Shown here: positions 55,104 through 56,692 of the stretch, one piece after another
Position numbering within the stretch: the stretch's first letter is position 1
Layout of the letters: each line of letters begins with the position of its first letter
From: an uncultured Flavobacteriales bacterium
GTDB taxonomy: Bacteria > Bacteroidota > Bacteroidia > Flavobacteriales_D > Parvicellaceae
Direction: 5' to 3'
DNA length: 56,692 bases
NCBI GenBank assembly: GCA_943788115.1
Contig: CALSPA010000020.1
Span: 1-56,692, forward strand
Notes under the pieces: model-generated
Database searches by the model: none
What the model was told of the DNA's origin: nothing
The model's input: the letters and a program-made list of their open reading frames with translations, nothing else
Program-made: the position numbers and the translations under genes

Positions 55104-56692
55104 ATGAGAAAAACAATACTATATATTTTAATTAGTTTTATATCCACCTGCTTATATGCTCAGGCTCCTGAAAAGATCAATTACCAAGCAGTAGTTAGAG
55201 ATGCAAATGGAAACATACTACCAAATACATCTGTACCCATTACAATTGATGTGGTAAATGGAGTGAACACCTGCTCTGTTTACAGCGGCAGCCAAACCAC
55301 TAAGCTACGGGCTTATTAACATAGAATTGGATTTAAGTGCTTGCACAATAGATTGGTCTACAGGTACCGCAACACTTTCTTCATCCATTAACAGTGTTTC
55401 AGGAACAAGCAATTTAAACAGTGTACCCTACTCCATTTACAGCAGCATTAGCGACTCTACTGCCAACTACCCAAAATCTGCAACTGATGGAGACATTCTT
55501 GTTTGGAGCGCTACAAATGGACAGTGGGAAGCTACCACAAACTCTGGAGGCAGCTCGTCTTCCATTTCTGATTCTGATGGAAACACCAAAGTTGAAACCG
55601 AAGCAACATCCAATGATAACATTATACACTTGAAACTGACGGATCTGAGAGAATGGTAATTATGCAAATGGTAAGGTGGGAATTGGAACAAACTCCCCAA
55701 GTTCATATTTAGAAATAAAAAGTGACCAAGATGGAGCTTTTACATAAATAAAGATGGTGCTACAGCATGGAACTATATTCAATATAAAAATAGCGGAACA
55801 AGATACTTCTATACAGGAGTTACCAATTTAGAAAAATTTGTTTTTGGAAGCGACAATGGAGAGCCCTTTTATTTTACTGGCAGCAAAGTAGATTTCATTA
55901 AATGACCCTAAAGCGAATTTAGATGTCCAAGATACATTAAGAGTTTCAAGAGAAGATAGACAGTACACAGAAATAATAAACTCTAGTGCTGCTGGTGCAA
56001 TTATACAAGCAGTTAGTGGACAAGCAAATAAAAAACCATTATCTATTGATGCCCTTTATGAAACAGGAACTTCTACTGCAGGAGCAAATCAAATAAGGTT
56101 TAGAATAGGAGAAATTTCGAGTCCTAGTATTAAAATGACAATAGACGAAGATGGAGAAGTTGGAATAGGAACAACAACCCCAGATTACAAATTAGACGTT
56201 AGAGGAGATCTTGGAATTAAAAATGAATCTAGTTCCAGAACAAACTTAAAACTAATTAATAGTAGCTCAAGTCAATACTCTAGAGGAAGTTATCCTTTAT
56301 TAATTCTAATACAGCAAGCGGAATAGATGACAATGGTTCTCTATTAATTATGAAAAAGCAGATGCATCTTCATCTGGAAATAGTACTGTAATTTTTAGAC
56401 AAGGAGAAACTAATAGCGATTATTTAGATTATTTACAATTTAGTGAGACAACAAAAAACATCACTTTTAATGCTAACAAATCATCTACATCTACGTCTAG
56501 CTTTGGAGATGTAATTGTTGCAGAAGGAATTTACAACTAAACACGGAGCTAGTGTAAACGAGTTTTCAACCGATGGAACGCTTTCGGGTAATAGTGATAA
56601 CGCTTTACCAACAGAACAAGCTGTAAAAACATATGTAGACAACAATCAATCTAGTGCAGATGGCAGTGAAACAATCGTAAGTGCAGGAACAA
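55104..56692 (+). CDS. second fibre-like paralogue, frameshifted and cut by window end
   Basis: The ATG at 55104 starts a second copy: signal peptide, then PEKINYQAVVRDANGNILPN. The frame breaks near 55303 (two bases missing relative to the first copy), again near 55630 (one base), and several more times to 56692. Pieces in other frames continue to match the family: TMTIDEDGEVGIGTTTPDYK with an RGDLGIKNESSS-type stretch, and ALPTEQAVKTYVDNNQSSAD at the edge. It is tandem to the previous gene with a 24-base gap. It is either a pseudogene or a poorly sequenced gene; the lost base pattern favours error. The 3' end is outside the window. Confidence 0.55.

Overview
The window reads as chromosomal DNA of a marine-type member of the Bacteroidota, most likely Flavobacteriales. 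The evidence is low GC, many lipoprotein signal peptides, C-terminal type IX secretion (T9SS) sorting domains, a GldI-like lipoprotein, TPR/PD40/OmpA architecture, FISUMP-domain remnants and TAnnTTTG promoter boxes. No rRNA, CRISPR array or recognisable transposase was seen.

Layout. 1-5015 is accessory DNA. It holds the tail of an ABC ATPase and small exported proteins separated by imperfect inverted repeats that look like integron attC sites, all in the same orientation as the genes and with no integrase in view. A broken FISUMP gene, a DUF2130 coiled-coil/nuclease-like gene and a GYF-like protein follow. This block ends at a tRNA-Pro gene (5062-5136) with a half-tRNA-Pro relic beside it. 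5330-15993 carries priA, a lipoprotein/secreted-protein pair, a giant ABC transporter, a T9SS choice-of-anchor B protein, tRNA-Arg and an AlaX-type editing protein. 16095-24027 is mostly surface and envelope genes: comEC, a Cys/His-rich protein, a cholesterol-dependent-cytolysin (CDC) homologue whose membrane-binding domain 4 appears replaced by a LamG-like domain, and a Gly-rich T9SS protein. 24142-29880 is housekeeping (dnaK, accC, folD, ffh). 29982-47177 mixes housekeeping (ftsK, lolA, recN, dnaA, a LMW phosphatase, an RsmI-like methyltransferase, nrnA) with envelope genes (an OmpA/PD40 protein, a split 5'-nucleotidase, two FKBP lipoproteins including a GldI candidate). 47234-49791 carries a second copy of the lipoprotein/secreted pair and a membrane-protein/winged-helix operon with a palindromic candidate operator. 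49922-56692 holds a T9SS repeat protein and two tandem paralogous fibre-like proteins, the second cut by the window end.

Sequence quality matters here. ffh, which is essential, is broken by one extra base in a short homopolymer run. The Gly-rich T9SS gene and the OmpA gene each have one similar break, and breaks cluster at both window ends. Most are probably sequencing errors, so those genes are described as single genes.

The most interesting items are the CDC-LamG lipoprotein, the attC-like cassette array without an integrase in view, the duplicated two-gene lipoprotein/secreted module, the Cys/His-rich repeat protein, and a possible sigma-54-type promoter with an upstream inverted repeat before dnaK.
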